A stretch of DNA of 64,000 nucleotides from Rhodanobacter sp. B05. Lineage in GTDB: Bacteria > Pseudomonadota > Gammaproteobacteria > Xanthomonadales > Rhodanobacteraceae. Position numbers and translations under genes: made by a program. Position 1 is the stretch's first letter; each line of letters opens with the position of its first letter. The DNA is taken from NCBI RefSeq assembly GCF_002001085.1, contig NZ_MUNU01000019.1, positions 581,681-645,680 on the forward strand, in the 5' to 3' direction. Under the pieces are notes generated by a model. The model was not told the DNA's origin. It ran no database searches and saw only the letters and a list, made by a program, of their open reading frames with translations. Shown piece by piece: positions 40,648-48,884 of the stretch.

Positions 40648-40884
40648 ATGACCATTGAAGCATTCATCGAAAAATTCTCGTTTGCCATTGAAGTCGAACC
40701 AAGCACTTTGGACGCAGATACCGACTTCAAGGCACTGGACATCTGGGACTCCTTGAACACGTTGTCCATCATTGCAATGGCCGATGCCGACTTCAATGTG
40801 GCCCTGAGTGGACAGGACGTGGAATCCAGCCGGACGGTTGGTGATCTGTGGCAAATAGTCAAAGCGAAATCCAAGCTGCCATGA
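40648..40884 (+). CDS. Acyl carrier protein
   Basis: A 78-residue acidic helical protein with the phosphopantetheine attachment site D-S-L (Ser35) in IWDSLNTLSII. It is not the housekeeping AcpP: the sequence around the serine differs and it sits four bases after a sugar aminotransferase gene. Such dedicated carriers hold the acyl chain that is later moved to an amino sugar. The stop overlaps the start of the KAS III gene (ATGA), strongly suggesting they function as a pair. Confidence 0.9.
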   Translation: MTIEAFIEKFSFAIEVEPSTLDADTDFKALDIWDSLNTLSIIAMADADFNVALSGQDVESSRTVGDLWQIVKAKSKLP

Positions 40885-41945
40885 AAGCTCTGTCGGGAGT
40901 CGCAGTTCGCGCTATTGCCGCGGCGGTTCCGACCGACGTTGCGCGTACTCAGGACTATGAATACCTGAATCCGGAGGAACGCCTCCGCTTTCAAAAGGCC
41001 ACCGGCATCGCATCCAGACACATCGTTCGCGACGGGCAATGTGCCTCCGATCTCTGCATTGCGGCAGCCGAGCAGACGTTTGAATATCTGGATTGGTCAC
41101 GCGAAAGCGTAGGGGCATTGGTGCTGATAACCCAGACGGGCGATCAACCCGTGCCTGCCACCGCAATCGTCATCCAGCAAAAACTTGGGCTCCCACAAAA
41201 CTGCGTTGCCTTCGACGTGAATCTGGGTTGTTCCAGCTATCCGTACGGTCTCGCCATCGTTGGCTCGATGATGCAGTCGCTGGGAATCAATCGCGCACTT
41301 CTTCTCATTGGCGATGTTTCGAGTCGCGTTTGCGCAAAACACGACAAGAGCTCCTGGCCGCTGTTTGGGGATGCGGGTTCGGCCACAGCGCTCGAACTGG
41401 ACGAACACGCAACACCCATTCATCTTGACTTGATGTCGGATGGCTCCGGAAAGGACGCCATCATCATTCCCGGAGGTGGACTTGCGTCCAAGCGACCACC
41501 GCCGCTTCAAGGCACCGTACAGATGGAAGCAAGCGCTGACGGCATCCTACGACGACCCGACAACCTGATTCTTCGCGGCGCAGACATCTTCAGCTTTGCC
41601 ATCTCAAAAGTACCTCTCAGTATCAGGCGTGTTGTGGATGCCGGGGGCACCACACCCGACGATATTGACCTTCTTGTCCTACATCAGGCCAACAAGATGA
41701 TCAACGACACCATCGCCAAAAAGCTCGGCTTCACTCCTGACAAGGTACCTACGTCCATCGAGCACTACGGCAATACGAGTTCGGCCTCCATTCCAGTCAC
41801 GCTATGTACCAACGCAAGCCTGTTTCGTGAGGCACGCACCATCGCTGTATCCGGCTTTGGCGTCGGCCTATCTTGGGGCAGCGCGGTGCTGCAAGTACCG
41901 GCAAACTCGATCCTAACCTGCGTTGAGAGCGATGCCATCTATTGA
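40881..41945 (+). CDS. KAS III-like ketoacyl-ACP synthase (first)
   Basis: A 354-residue thiolase-fold enzyme of the FabH family. The full catalytic triad is present: Cys117 in VNLGCSSYPYG, His268 in VLHQANKMI and Asn298 in EHYGNTSSASIP. It should condense an acyl-CoA starter with malonyl-ACP, here most likely on the ACP encoded immediately upstream. ATG 40881 overlaps the ACP stop; a longer start at 40848 is less likely. It is distant in sequence from the second KAS III in this operon (44315-45286). Confidence 0.9.
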   Translation: MKALSGVAVRAIAAAVPTDVARTQDYEYLNPEERLRFQKATGIASRHIVRDGQCASDLCIAAAEQTFEYLDWSRESVGALVLITQTGDQPVPATAIVIQQKLGLPQNCVAFDVNLGCSSYPYGLAIVGSMMQSLGINRALLLIGDVSSRVCAKHDKSSWPLFGDAGSATALELDEHATPIHLDLMSDGSGKDAIIIPGGGLASKRPPPLQGTVQMEASADGILRRPDNLILRGADIFSFAISKVPLSIRRVVDAGGTTPDDIDLLVLHQANKMINDTIAKKLGFTPDKVPTSIEHYGNTSSASIPVTLCTNASLFREARTIAVSGFGVGLSWGSAVLQVPANSILTCVESDAIY

Positions 41946-42972
41946 CCGCCAATCGTACGTTGATCCGTCGATTCTTGACCTTGAGATAGAGAATATCTTC
42001 CGCGAGCGCATGTTCGTTGGTACTAGATTCGACTATGAGGCGCCGCAGTCATATCTCAGCATGGTGCTCGGACGCAGAGCAATCACCGTACGACGTTCTG
42101 GCGACGATGTCCGTGCCTTCGGAAATGTGTGTCTTCATCGCAACGCCCTGATTGACCCCACTGGGCGTGGCGAACGCCCTTTTCGTTGCCGGTACCATGG
42201 CTGGAGTTACGCAGCAGACGGCACATTGGCTGAGGCGCCCCTCGCAGAAAACAGTTGTATCGCAGTACGAACCCTCCCAGCGTTCCCGGTGAAGCAGTCC
42301 GACGATCTATATTTTCTCGGGCTTTCGGGAAGTGAGCCTGATACAAGCGAGGTATCCAGCGCACTCGCCAACGCCGAGATCAGAGTGGAACGTCCTTTTC
42401 ATCAAAGCACACTGGCTCACGAGTGCAACTGGAAACTACTCGTGGAGAACGTGTTGGAGGGATACCACCTGAGTTTTGTCCATGGGAATACGTTCCGACC
42501 CGCCGGATTTACGTCCACTGGCAACTACAGTTGGGGCGGCGGCAAGCATTCGTCTTGGAGCGAGTTGACGCCCAATCCTTCACGCGACAAGCAGCATGCA
42601 ATGCGAAAGCTTTCCCCGGGAGCGGGGCATCATTACCGGCATACCTACATCTTTCCGGACCTCTTTCTGTCGAATACAAACGGTCTTGTGGGATTCCTCA
42701 GTCACGTTGTTCCAACCAGTGTTTCGACCACCGATCTAAAGTGGATTTTGTTTGAACTCCCCGCACTCAAAGCGCTTTCAAATGCCGTACGAGACCAGAT
42801 AAAAGAAGAAGCTGTAAGATTTACCGAGCAGGCGCTGCGAGAAGATCAGGTACTGGTCGAATCCTGTCAGGCGGGACTGTCACGCATCGGCTTCCAAGTT
42901 CAATTGCAACCGTGTGAGGGGCGAATCGGTCACTTTCACGAACTCTATGCGAGTCGGATACAGCATGGTTGA
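41932..42972 (+). CDS. Rieske non-heme iron oxygenase
   Basis: A 346-residue Rieske oxygenase alpha-subunit-like protein. The [2Fe-2S] ligands are Cys67, His69, Cys86 and His89 (CLHRNALI and CRYHGW, with 16 residues between His69 and Cys86). The mononuclear iron site NWKLLVENVLEGYHLSFVH supplies His179 and His184. It should hydroxylate or desaturate a substrate with O2, using an external electron-transfer partner not encoded here. Between ACP/KAS III and SDR genes, the plausible substrate is the acyl chain or the acylated sugar. Overlaps the KAS III gene by 14 bp. Base composition is clearly lower in G+C than the flanks. Confidence 0.9.
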   Translation: MPSIDRQSYVDPSILDLEIENIFRERMFVGTRFDYEAPQSYLSMVLGRRAITVRRSGDDVRAFGNVCLHRNALIDPTGRGERPFRCRYHGWSYAADGTLAEAPLAENSCIAVRTLPAFPVKQSDDLYFLGLSGSEPDTSEVSSALANAEIRVERPFHQSTLAHECNWKLLVENVLEGYHLSFVHGNTFRPAGFTSTGNYSWGGGKHSSWSELTPNPSRDKQHAMRKLSPGAGHHYRHTYIFPDLFLSNTNGLVGFLSHVVPTSVSTTDLKWILFELPALKALSNAVRDQIKEEAVRFTEQALREDQVLVESCQAGLSRIGFQVQLQPCEGRIGHFHELYASRIQHG

Positions 42973-43699
42973 CGGAAAGCACATCATGGTCACCGGTGCA
43001 ACGTCCGGTATCGGTTATGCGGTCACAAAGGATTTGCTGGCCCACGGCGCACACGTTACAGCAGTCGGGCGCAATGAGCAGCGTCTCGATGAACTCAGGC
43101 AGCTTGGCGGCAACGCGCTGCAGGCCGTGGCATTCGACCTTACCGATTTCGAGCGTTACGAGAACCTTGTTTCATCGATTGCTCCTCTTGATGGATTAGT
43201 GCACTCGGCAGGTATCGTGGAGAACAACCCACTACGTTACTTTTCCATGGAAAAGTATCAGCGTACGGTCGCCATCAATCAGACGGCGCCGCTCGCACTG
43301 ATTTCGGAACTTGCACGTTCAGGCAAGCTAAACACTCATGCGTCTCTCGTTCTTGTCTCATCAATCCTTGGCACCAGTATTGGCATGAAGGGCACAGCGG
43401 CATACGCAGGGACGAAGGCTGCGCTCGCTGCGTTTGCCAAAGTAATGTCGCTAGAGCTGGCTCATCGATGCATAAGGGTGAATTGCGTTTCACCAGGAAT
43501 GGTCGAGACTGAATTGGTAGAAAACGCACGCCAGCTATCTTCCCAAGCCATACAAGCTGATAAGGACCGCTATCCGCTAGGCAAGCGTTACGCAAAACCG
43601 ATGGAGATTTCTTCAACAGTACGCTTTCTTTTGTCAATCGAATCGTCGTTCATTACTGGACAGAACATCATTGTCGACGGCGGATTTAGCGTGCAATGA
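42965..43699 (+). CDS. Short-chain dehydrogenase/reductase, FabG-like
   Basis: A 244-residue classical SDR. The NAD(P) loop is T-G-A-T-S-G-I-G (residues 10-17) and the catalytic Ser132/133, Tyr147 and Lys151 (YAGTK) are all present. The C-terminal GQNIIVDGGFSV is typical. In this operon it most simply reduces the 3-keto acyl-ACP made by the KAS III enzymes. Start overlaps the Rieske gene by eight bases and its stop overlaps the next gene by four, so translation is tightly coupled. Codon third positions are A/T-richer than in flanking genes. Confidence 0.9.
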   Translation: MVDGKHIMVTGATSGIGYAVTKDLLAHGAHVTAVGRNEQRLDELRQLGGNALQAVAFDLTDFERYENLVSSIAPLDGLVHSAGIVENNPLRYFSMEKYQRTVAINQTAPLALISELARSGKLNTHASLVLVSSILGTSIGMKGTAAYAGTKAALAAFAKVMSLELAHRCIRVNCVSPGMVETELVENARQLSSQAIQADKDRYPLGKRYAKPMEISSTVRFLLSIESSFITGQNIIVDGGFSVQ

Positions 43700-44322
43700 A
43701 AAGTGTAAATTTGATCTTACTTGGCCATGGGGGATTCGGCCGTGAAGTGGCGGCCTGGGTCGCAGCCCGAGGCATACCCTTCAAGATCCAGGGCTTTCTC
43801 GACGACGAAAATGTTGCGTCCGAAATTCTTGGCCCTATCAAAGGCCATCAACCGAATCCTGCCGCCAGGTATCTGACCTGCTTCGGTGACGGGCGGGCAC
43901 GCCAAATGGTGCGCGAGCAACTTGAAGCCGTCGGAGGGAAATTCACCAGCCTGATCTCACCCGACGTCATGACCGCAACCAGGATTGATCAATCCATCAA
44001 CAGTATCTTTCTCGGCGCTTGCAGCATTTCATCATCCGTCGTCTTGGGAAACGATGTGCTGATCCAAGGCTTCGCAGTAGTTGGACATGATGTGCTGGTT
44101 GGTCATGGCGTCACTGTGAGCTCGCACGCTTTTATTGGCGGCCATGCGAAGCTCTCCCCATTCTGTACCGTCCATCCCCACGCAGTGGTTCTACCGCATG
44201 TAACCATAGGAGAAGGCGCGGTAGTCGGCGCAGGCACCGTCGTTATAAGGGATGTCGCGCCATACACCACGGTCTTCGGCTTACCCGCCAAAGTCATTGC
44301 ATACGGCAAGCCTCATGACTGA
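43696..44322 (+). CDS. PglD/NeuD-like sugar N-acyltransferase
   Basis: A 208-residue left-handed beta-helix acyltransferase. The N-terminal Rossmann-like part begins LILLGHGGFGREVAAW and binds the NDP-sugar in PglD relatives; hexapeptide repeats follow from about residue 100 to 190, with a candidate catalytic histidine in VVGHDVLVGHG. Family members acetylate amino sugars from acetyl-CoA; in this ACP-containing operon it may instead use the acyl-ACP. The donor cannot be determined by eye. Coupled to the SDR (ATGA) and to the second KAS III gene (overlap of eight bases). Confidence 0.87.
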   Translation: MKSVNLILLGHGGFGREVAAWVAARGIPFKIQGFLDDENVASEILGPIKGHQPNPAARYLTCFGDGRARQMVREQLEAVGGKFTSLISPDVMTATRIDQSINSIFLGACSISSSVVLGNDVLIQGFAVVGHDVLVGHGVTVSSHAFIGGHAKLSPFCTVHPHAVVLPHVTIGEGAVVGAGTVVIRDVAPYTTVFGLPAKVIAYGKPHD

Positions 44323-45286
44323 TGTCTACCTCAATTTGATTGCCCCTGCCCTCGGGTCGCGAATTGAACGCAACGACGCCGTTTCGCTGGAACAGTCCGA
44401 ATCCGACCTTGATCGCATCGTGAAGAAGACCGGCGTGCGCAGTAGGCATGTTGTGACGGAAAACGAATATACGAGTGACCTGGCATTGCGCGCCACGAAT
44501 CAGTTGCTGCTTCGCACTGCCGGCAAGGTCGACGAATTCGACGGGTTGGTGGTTTGCACCCAGACGCCGGATCATCTGATCCCGGGCGTCTCGTCGCGGG
44601 TGCATGGCCAGCTTGGCTTCAGAAAGGACTGTTACACCCTGGACATTAATCAGGGCTGCAGCGGATTCATCTATGGCAGTCACCTGATTGCCGCCATGAT
44701 TCGGGCTGAGGCGTTGCATCAGGCCATTCTTGTCAACGCCGACTGCTACACGCGCCTGATTCGACCTGACGATCTCACGACCCGCGTATTGTTCGGAGAT
44801 GCCGCCACGGCAACGGCATTTTCGACCAAACGAAGCGGCCTTCGCCTGATCTATTCCCGTTGCTATTCCGACGGAACCGGATACGAGGATTTCATCGCCA
44901 GGGGATCCGCCATCCATCCGGACATGAATGTTTTGTCTGGTATCCATATGGACGGTCCAGGCATCCTGTCGTTCGCCCTGCGAGTGGTACCCGACGCCAT
45001 CAATGCCGCCTTGAAGGACAACGGACTGGCCAAGACGGACATCCGGATATTTGCGTTCCATCAGGCAAACAGCTTTGTTCTCGGCAAGCTGGCTTACAAG
45101 ATGGGATTGCTGAATGACCAGGTTCCGCAGAACTGCGCAGAACTGGGGAATACCGTCTCGGCATCCATCCCACTGCTGCTCATGGAACAGCAGGAACACC
45201 TGGATTGCGGCGATCTGGTTCTTGCAACAGGCTTCGGCGTCGGCCTTTCCTGGGGGGTGGCACTGTTTGAGCGAGTGGCAGAGTAG
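44315..45286 (+). CDS. KAS III-like ketoacyl-ACP synthase (second)
   Basis: A 323-residue FabH-family enzyme with an intact triad: Cys115 (INQGCSGFIYG), His249 (FHQANSF) and Asn279 (ELGNTVSASIP). Closer in length and motif style to standard FabH than the first copy. Two KAS III in one operon could provide two elongation rounds, different starter units, or one of them could act as an acyltransferase, as some FabH relatives do. Start overlaps the acyltransferase gene by eight bases. Confidence 0.9.
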   Translation: MTDVYLNLIAPALGSRIERNDAVSLEQSESDLDRIVKKTGVRSRHVVTENEYTSDLALRATNQLLLRTAGKVDEFDGLVVCTQTPDHLIPGVSSRVHGQLGFRKDCYTLDINQGCSGFIYGSHLIAAMIRAEALHQAILVNADCYTRLIRPDDLTTRVLFGDAATATAFSTKRSGLRLIYSRCYSDGTGYEDFIARGSAIHPDMNVLSGIHMDGPGILSFALRVVPDAINAALKDNGLAKTDIRIFAFHQANSFVLGKLAYKMGLLNDQVPQNCAELGNTVSASIPLLLMEQQEHLDCGDLVLATGFGVGLSWGVALFERVAE

Positions 45287-45337
45287 AAAAGACACAAAAA
45301 CCCTTGCCAACCAGATCCAAAGTCAACAGGGAAGCTC

Positions 45338-46459
45338 ATGAGCACCGCTTTTACAAACTGGTCAAACAGCATGGCCTGGGAAGCTCGCTTTTACGGGCGG
45401 GCACTTCAGCGTCGCCGGAAAGATCCAGAGTTCGACTGGAAGGGATTTGACCGCAGCCCATCAGGCCGCTTCTTTGCCGCGCGGCGCCTGGTCAAGCAAT
45501 ATCTATACAAGGCAGGCGTGCGGAAGAGGCGTTCAGTGTCCATCGACTGGATGCATGAAAACGCGGCGCTGCTTTGGGAAACGAGATGCATGCTTGCCGA
45601 CGAGTTGAGCAAGCTGCTGTTTGACGCCGCGCTGATACTCAGAATGACCAGCCATCGGCACTTCTACTTCCCGCGCATTGACTTCGAGGACCTCGTAGCC
45701 ATCGAGTCGGAATGTGCGTTCGACATGGAAGGTCTCCCACGCGACTACCTCGGCGCCCCGCTCGGAATATTCGAGGTGCGCTTTCAGAGCGAATCGCGTG
45801 ACGATGCGAATGCACTTCTGATGAGGATGATTGGAACCAAAGGTCAGCTGAGCTTGCTTAACAGTTATCGGCAATATCTCGTTCGCCGGAACGGTTACGA
45901 CTTGTCGCCCACCCCCGGTGACGTCGTGCTCGATTGCGGCGCATGCATTGGCGACTTTTCACTGCTGTTTGCCGGGATGGTAGGTGCGCAAGGGCAAGTG
46001 CACACGTTCGATCCCATACCTCTCCATGCGCGCTATTGCCACCTGCAGGCGTCGTTGAATCCATCCATCGCGCCGGCTTTTCACATCAACACGCTCGCGG
46101 TGGGCGATCGAACTTATACCGCACACGGCACACACATGGACTCCGACCGGATCGACCCGGGTGGATTGAATATCGATGCGTTCTCCTGCACAACCCTCGA
46201 CGACTACGCTACGAACAGCCTCAATCGTGTGGACTTCATCAAGATGGATGTGGAAGGTGCGGAGTTGGGTGCGCTCATTGGAGCAACGGAGGTTATTCGC
46301 GCATTCAAGCCAAGACTTGCAATCTCCGGCTATCACAAGCCGGAAGACTTGTGGGAGATACCGCAGAAACTGAAGGCCCTGAATCCGGGATACGAGCTGA
46401 CCTTTGGGCACCATAGCCCAGTACACTGGGAGTCAGTCTTTTATGCAGTGCAGCGTTGA
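45338..46459 (+). CDS. FkbM-family methyltransferase
   Basis: A 373-residue protein whose C-terminal 200 residues form the FkbM methyltransferase domain: SAM loop VVLDCGACIGDFSLLF and the family motif IKMDVEGAELGALIGA. The N-terminal 170 residues are basic and helical and not recognised. FkbM enzymes O-methylate sugars or polyketide hydroxyls; here it may cap a sugar hydroxyl of the glycan. It is last in the rightward operon, 51 bp after the second KAS III gene, and ends convergently with the flippase gene. Confidence 0.87.
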   Translation: MSTAFTNWSNSMAWEARFYGRALQRRRKDPEFDWKGFDRSPSGRFFAARRLVKQYLYKAGVRKRRSVSIDWMHENAALLWETRCMLADELSKLLFDAALILRMTSHRHFYFPRIDFEDLVAIESECAFDMEGLPRDYLGAPLGIFEVRFQSESRDDANALLMRMIGTKGQLSLLNSYRQYLVRRNGYDLSPTPGDVVLDCGACIGDFSLLFAGMVGAQGQVHTFDPIPLHARYCHLQASLNPSIAPAFHINTLAVGDRTYTAHGTHMDSDRIDPGGLNIDAFSCTTLDDYATNSLNRVDFIKMDVEGAELGALIGATEVIRAFKPRLAISGYHKPEDLWEIPQKLKALNPGYELTFGHHSPVHWESVFYAVQR

Positions 46460-46483
46460 GATGCATGGACGCGATCATGGCGC

Positions 46484-47749
46484 TCAACGCCGTTGCATCA
46501 TCAGCCAACAGCCGCAGGCCATGAACACCTCCGCTGTCAGCAATGCCAGTGCCGCTGCGCCGGCGCCAACGCTTCGCAGCAACCACAGGTCCATACCGAT
46601 GACCAGAGCGAGGCCCAGCGACTCCACCACCACGCGCGCACCCTGACGGTCTGACGCGGTCAAGGCGATCGCCGAGGATTGGTGCAAGGCGAACACCAAG
46701 GCCCACGGCGAAAGCATCAGCAGGTATTTTGTGGACACTGCATAGTCGTGCCCGAAAACGAATGGCATCAACGGCGCCACGAGTGCGGCGGCGATTGACG
46801 CCATGGCGGCATAACACAGCGCGGCAACCGCCACCGTCTTGAGCAGCTTTGCACCGCCGGGCGTGCCGTGCGTCGCGAACAGGCGCGGCAAGGCGGCGCC
46901 CATCAGCGCGGCAACCGGCAATACAAACACGCTCATCACCCGGAACGCGGCGGTGTACGTACCAGCGACGGTCGCACCGAGTATCTGCAAAAGCAGCACC
47001 TTGTCCACTTCCTGGTAACTCGTACCCACCAGCGACCCGACGGCGTAGCGGGTACCTTCGATGGTCGCCTTTGGCAACGACAGCCGATCGCGCCAGGCCG
47101 GTGCGCCATCGATCCGATGGACGAGGTAGACCGCAACCAGCATGCCGATGACCGAACCGGCGAAGTGCAGGAATGCCACATGACCCGGGGTCCCTGAAAC
47201 CCCGACCGCCACCGCCGCAATCATCGAGAAGAGGCGAAAGGCGGGGACCAGACATATGGACACGGCGGCTGTCGCGCCTCGATCGAGGGCGAGACACAGG
47301 CTGGTGGCGGCTTGCACCAGAGGCAACGCGACCAATTCTGCAAAACCCAGCAGCACCATCGAACGGATGTCCACGCGTTCGACCAGAGCCAGCCCCGAGC
47401 CCACCATGAGCACCCCGATGAGCAGGATGCCGGACAGCAGAACCTGCAGGATCGCAGTTGCCCACAAGGCATTCGACCTCGTGCGATCACGCGCCACCTG
47501 TTGCGTCACCACATAGGCGATGCCCCAGCCAGACACCAGCGCAATGATGATCGCGGCGGCGACGGAACCGGCAAAGAGGCCATAGCCGTGCGGTCCCATC
47601 CAGCGCGAAAGGACAATGAGATAGCCAGCCTGGATGACTGCGCGCGTGCCCAGCCCCGCCGTGGACAGCAACGCGTTCTGGCCAAGCCGTCCGATACCCA
47701 ACCGCACCATCAGGCTGTCGAGGCTGCGCAGTAAGGAATCTGTGCTCAT
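46484..47749 (-). CDS. Wzx-type polysaccharide flippase
   Basis: A 421-residue membrane protein with about twelve hydrophobic helices, of the MOP/oligosaccharidyl-lipid flippase superfamily. The start MVRLGIGRLGQNALLSTAGL and the helix with GPHGYGLFAGSV are typical. It would export undecaprenyl-linked oligosaccharide to the periplasm. Last gene of a leftward five-gene operon; the start overlaps the upstream GT2 stop by four bases. Its presence indicates a lipid-linked glycan made en bloc, distinct from the GtrA-type route at 31937. Confidence 0.88.
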   Translation of the reverse strand: MSTDSLLRSLDSLMVRLGIGRLGQNALLSTAGLGTRAVIQAGYLIVLSRWMGPHGYGLFAGSVAAAIIIALVSGWGIAYVVTQQVARDRTRSNALWATAILQVLLSGILLIGVLMVGSGLALVERVDIRSMVLLGFAELVALPLVQAATSLCLALDRGATAAVSICLVPAFRLFSMIAAVAVGVSGTPGHVAFLHFAGSVIGMLVAVYLVHRIDGAPAWRDRLSLPKATIEGTRYAVGSLVGTSYQEVDKVLLLQILGATVAGTYTAAFRVMSVFVLPVAALMGAALPRLFATHGTPGGAKLLKTVAVAALCYAAMASIAAALVAPLMPFVFGHDYAVSTKYLLMLSPWALVFALHQSSAIALTASDRQGARVVVESLGLALVIGMDLWLLRSVGAGAAALALLTAEVFMACGCWLMMQRR

Positions 47750-48837
47750 CCGCTGCGCGTTCCGTTCGCCACCGTCCCGGGGGCAAACGCAGAATCGCGC
47801 TGCTGCCGACGCAAGGTGCGACGACGCATGATCAGCGTGCGCCAGCCCTCCGCGAGAAAGCTGATCGCGCCGAAATGGGCATGGATATCGGCAAGCGCAA
47901 ACTTGGCCGTTGCAGCATTCCTCGCACTGATCGACCACAGCAACAGGCCCACCGCCACCTCCCAGCGATAGGCCTGGGGATAGTCCGCGCGATCGGCAAA
48001 AAACCGCCGCGCATCGGTATCGAATTCCAAGCTCGACTTGAGGAAATCCAGCCTGGCTTGCTTGCCGGAACGCAGCGCCGAATTCGGGCTTTCCCGGTAG
48101 ACCGCAGTGACTTCCGGCAGATAGGCCACCTTCCAGCGTGATGCCGTGTACGCCGCCAGCACGGCGTCGCCAAATTTGTAAGGCTTTCCGGCCAGTTCCG
48201 AACGGGCAAACTCCTCCAGCGTGCTGCGTCGAAGCAGGATGGTGCAGGTGCGCAGAATCCTGGGGTAATGGAAGGTGCGGAACAGTTCCCCTTCCAGCAA
48301 CGTGTGCGGAACATGCGAATGCACGGACTTGTTCCAGCCCACTTTCCATCCGCCAACTGCCCGGCGCGCCCGGACCCAGTCCGTGTGAACGATGCCCACG
48401 TCGGCGCGATCGCGAATCAGCGCAACTTGCCGTGACAGTTTGTGAGGCGAACACCAGTAATCGTCGCCTTCGCAATACGCGACATACTCGCCACGTGCCC
48501 TTGAAAAAACGCGCGCGCCGTTCGCATTCATCCCGACATTGGCGGCGGAGTGGATGACTCTGATGGTTCCGGGATAACGCCGCTGATAGTCCAGGGCGAT
48601 TTTTCGTGTTTCGTCAGTGGATGCGTCTTCACCGATGACCAGCTCGAACGGGAAGTCACATTGCTGGGAAACGATGCCCTCGATGGCTTCGGCAAGATAC
48701 TCGGCGTGGTTGTAGGTGATCATCAGCACACTCACCAACGGCCTTTCCACGAGACGGGTCGCATCACTGGTTTCCACCGTCTCGTCACCGATCGGATTAC
48801 GCGGCAGTGTGGAGGACGCTGTATCGCCATCAGTCAT
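47746..48837 (-). CDS. Glycosyltransferase family 2
   Basis: A 363-residue GT2 enzyme. The fold starts after a 30-residue polar extension with VSVLMITYNHAEYL; the nucleotide site includes GEDASTDET and the metal-binding block CEGDDYW. No transmembrane helices are visible, so it is a cytoplasmic sugar transferase working on a lipid-linked intermediate. Sugar specificity unknown. Coupled to the flippase gene downstream (ATGA); 47 bp after the methyltransferase gene. Confidence 0.9.
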   Translation of the reverse strand: MTDGDTASSTLPRNPIGDETVETSDATRLVERPLVSVLMITYNHAEYLAEAIEGIVSQQCDFPFELVIGEDASTDETRKIALDYQRRYPGTIRVIHSAANVGMNANGARVFSRARGEYVAYCEGDDYWCSPHKLSRQVALIRDRADVGIVHTDWVRARRAVGGWKVGWNKSVHSHVPHTLLEGELFRTFHYPRILRTCTILLRRSTLEEFARSELAGKPYKFGDAVLAAYTASRWKVAYLPEVTAVYRESPNSALRSGKQARLDFLKSSLEFDTDARRFFADRADYPQAYRWEVAVGLLLWSISARNAATAKFALADIHAHFGAISFLAEGWRTLIMRRRTLRRQQRDSAFAPGTVANGTRSG

Positions 48838-48884
48838 CGGGAACCCCTATCGCATGCATGCTGATTAAACGAACGCGGTCTGTT

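Noticed and set aside
40848..40880. Earlier start for the first KAS III gene
   Set aside because: It would lie well inside the ACP gene and adds eleven residues not typical of the family; the ATGA junction at 40881 is the better start.
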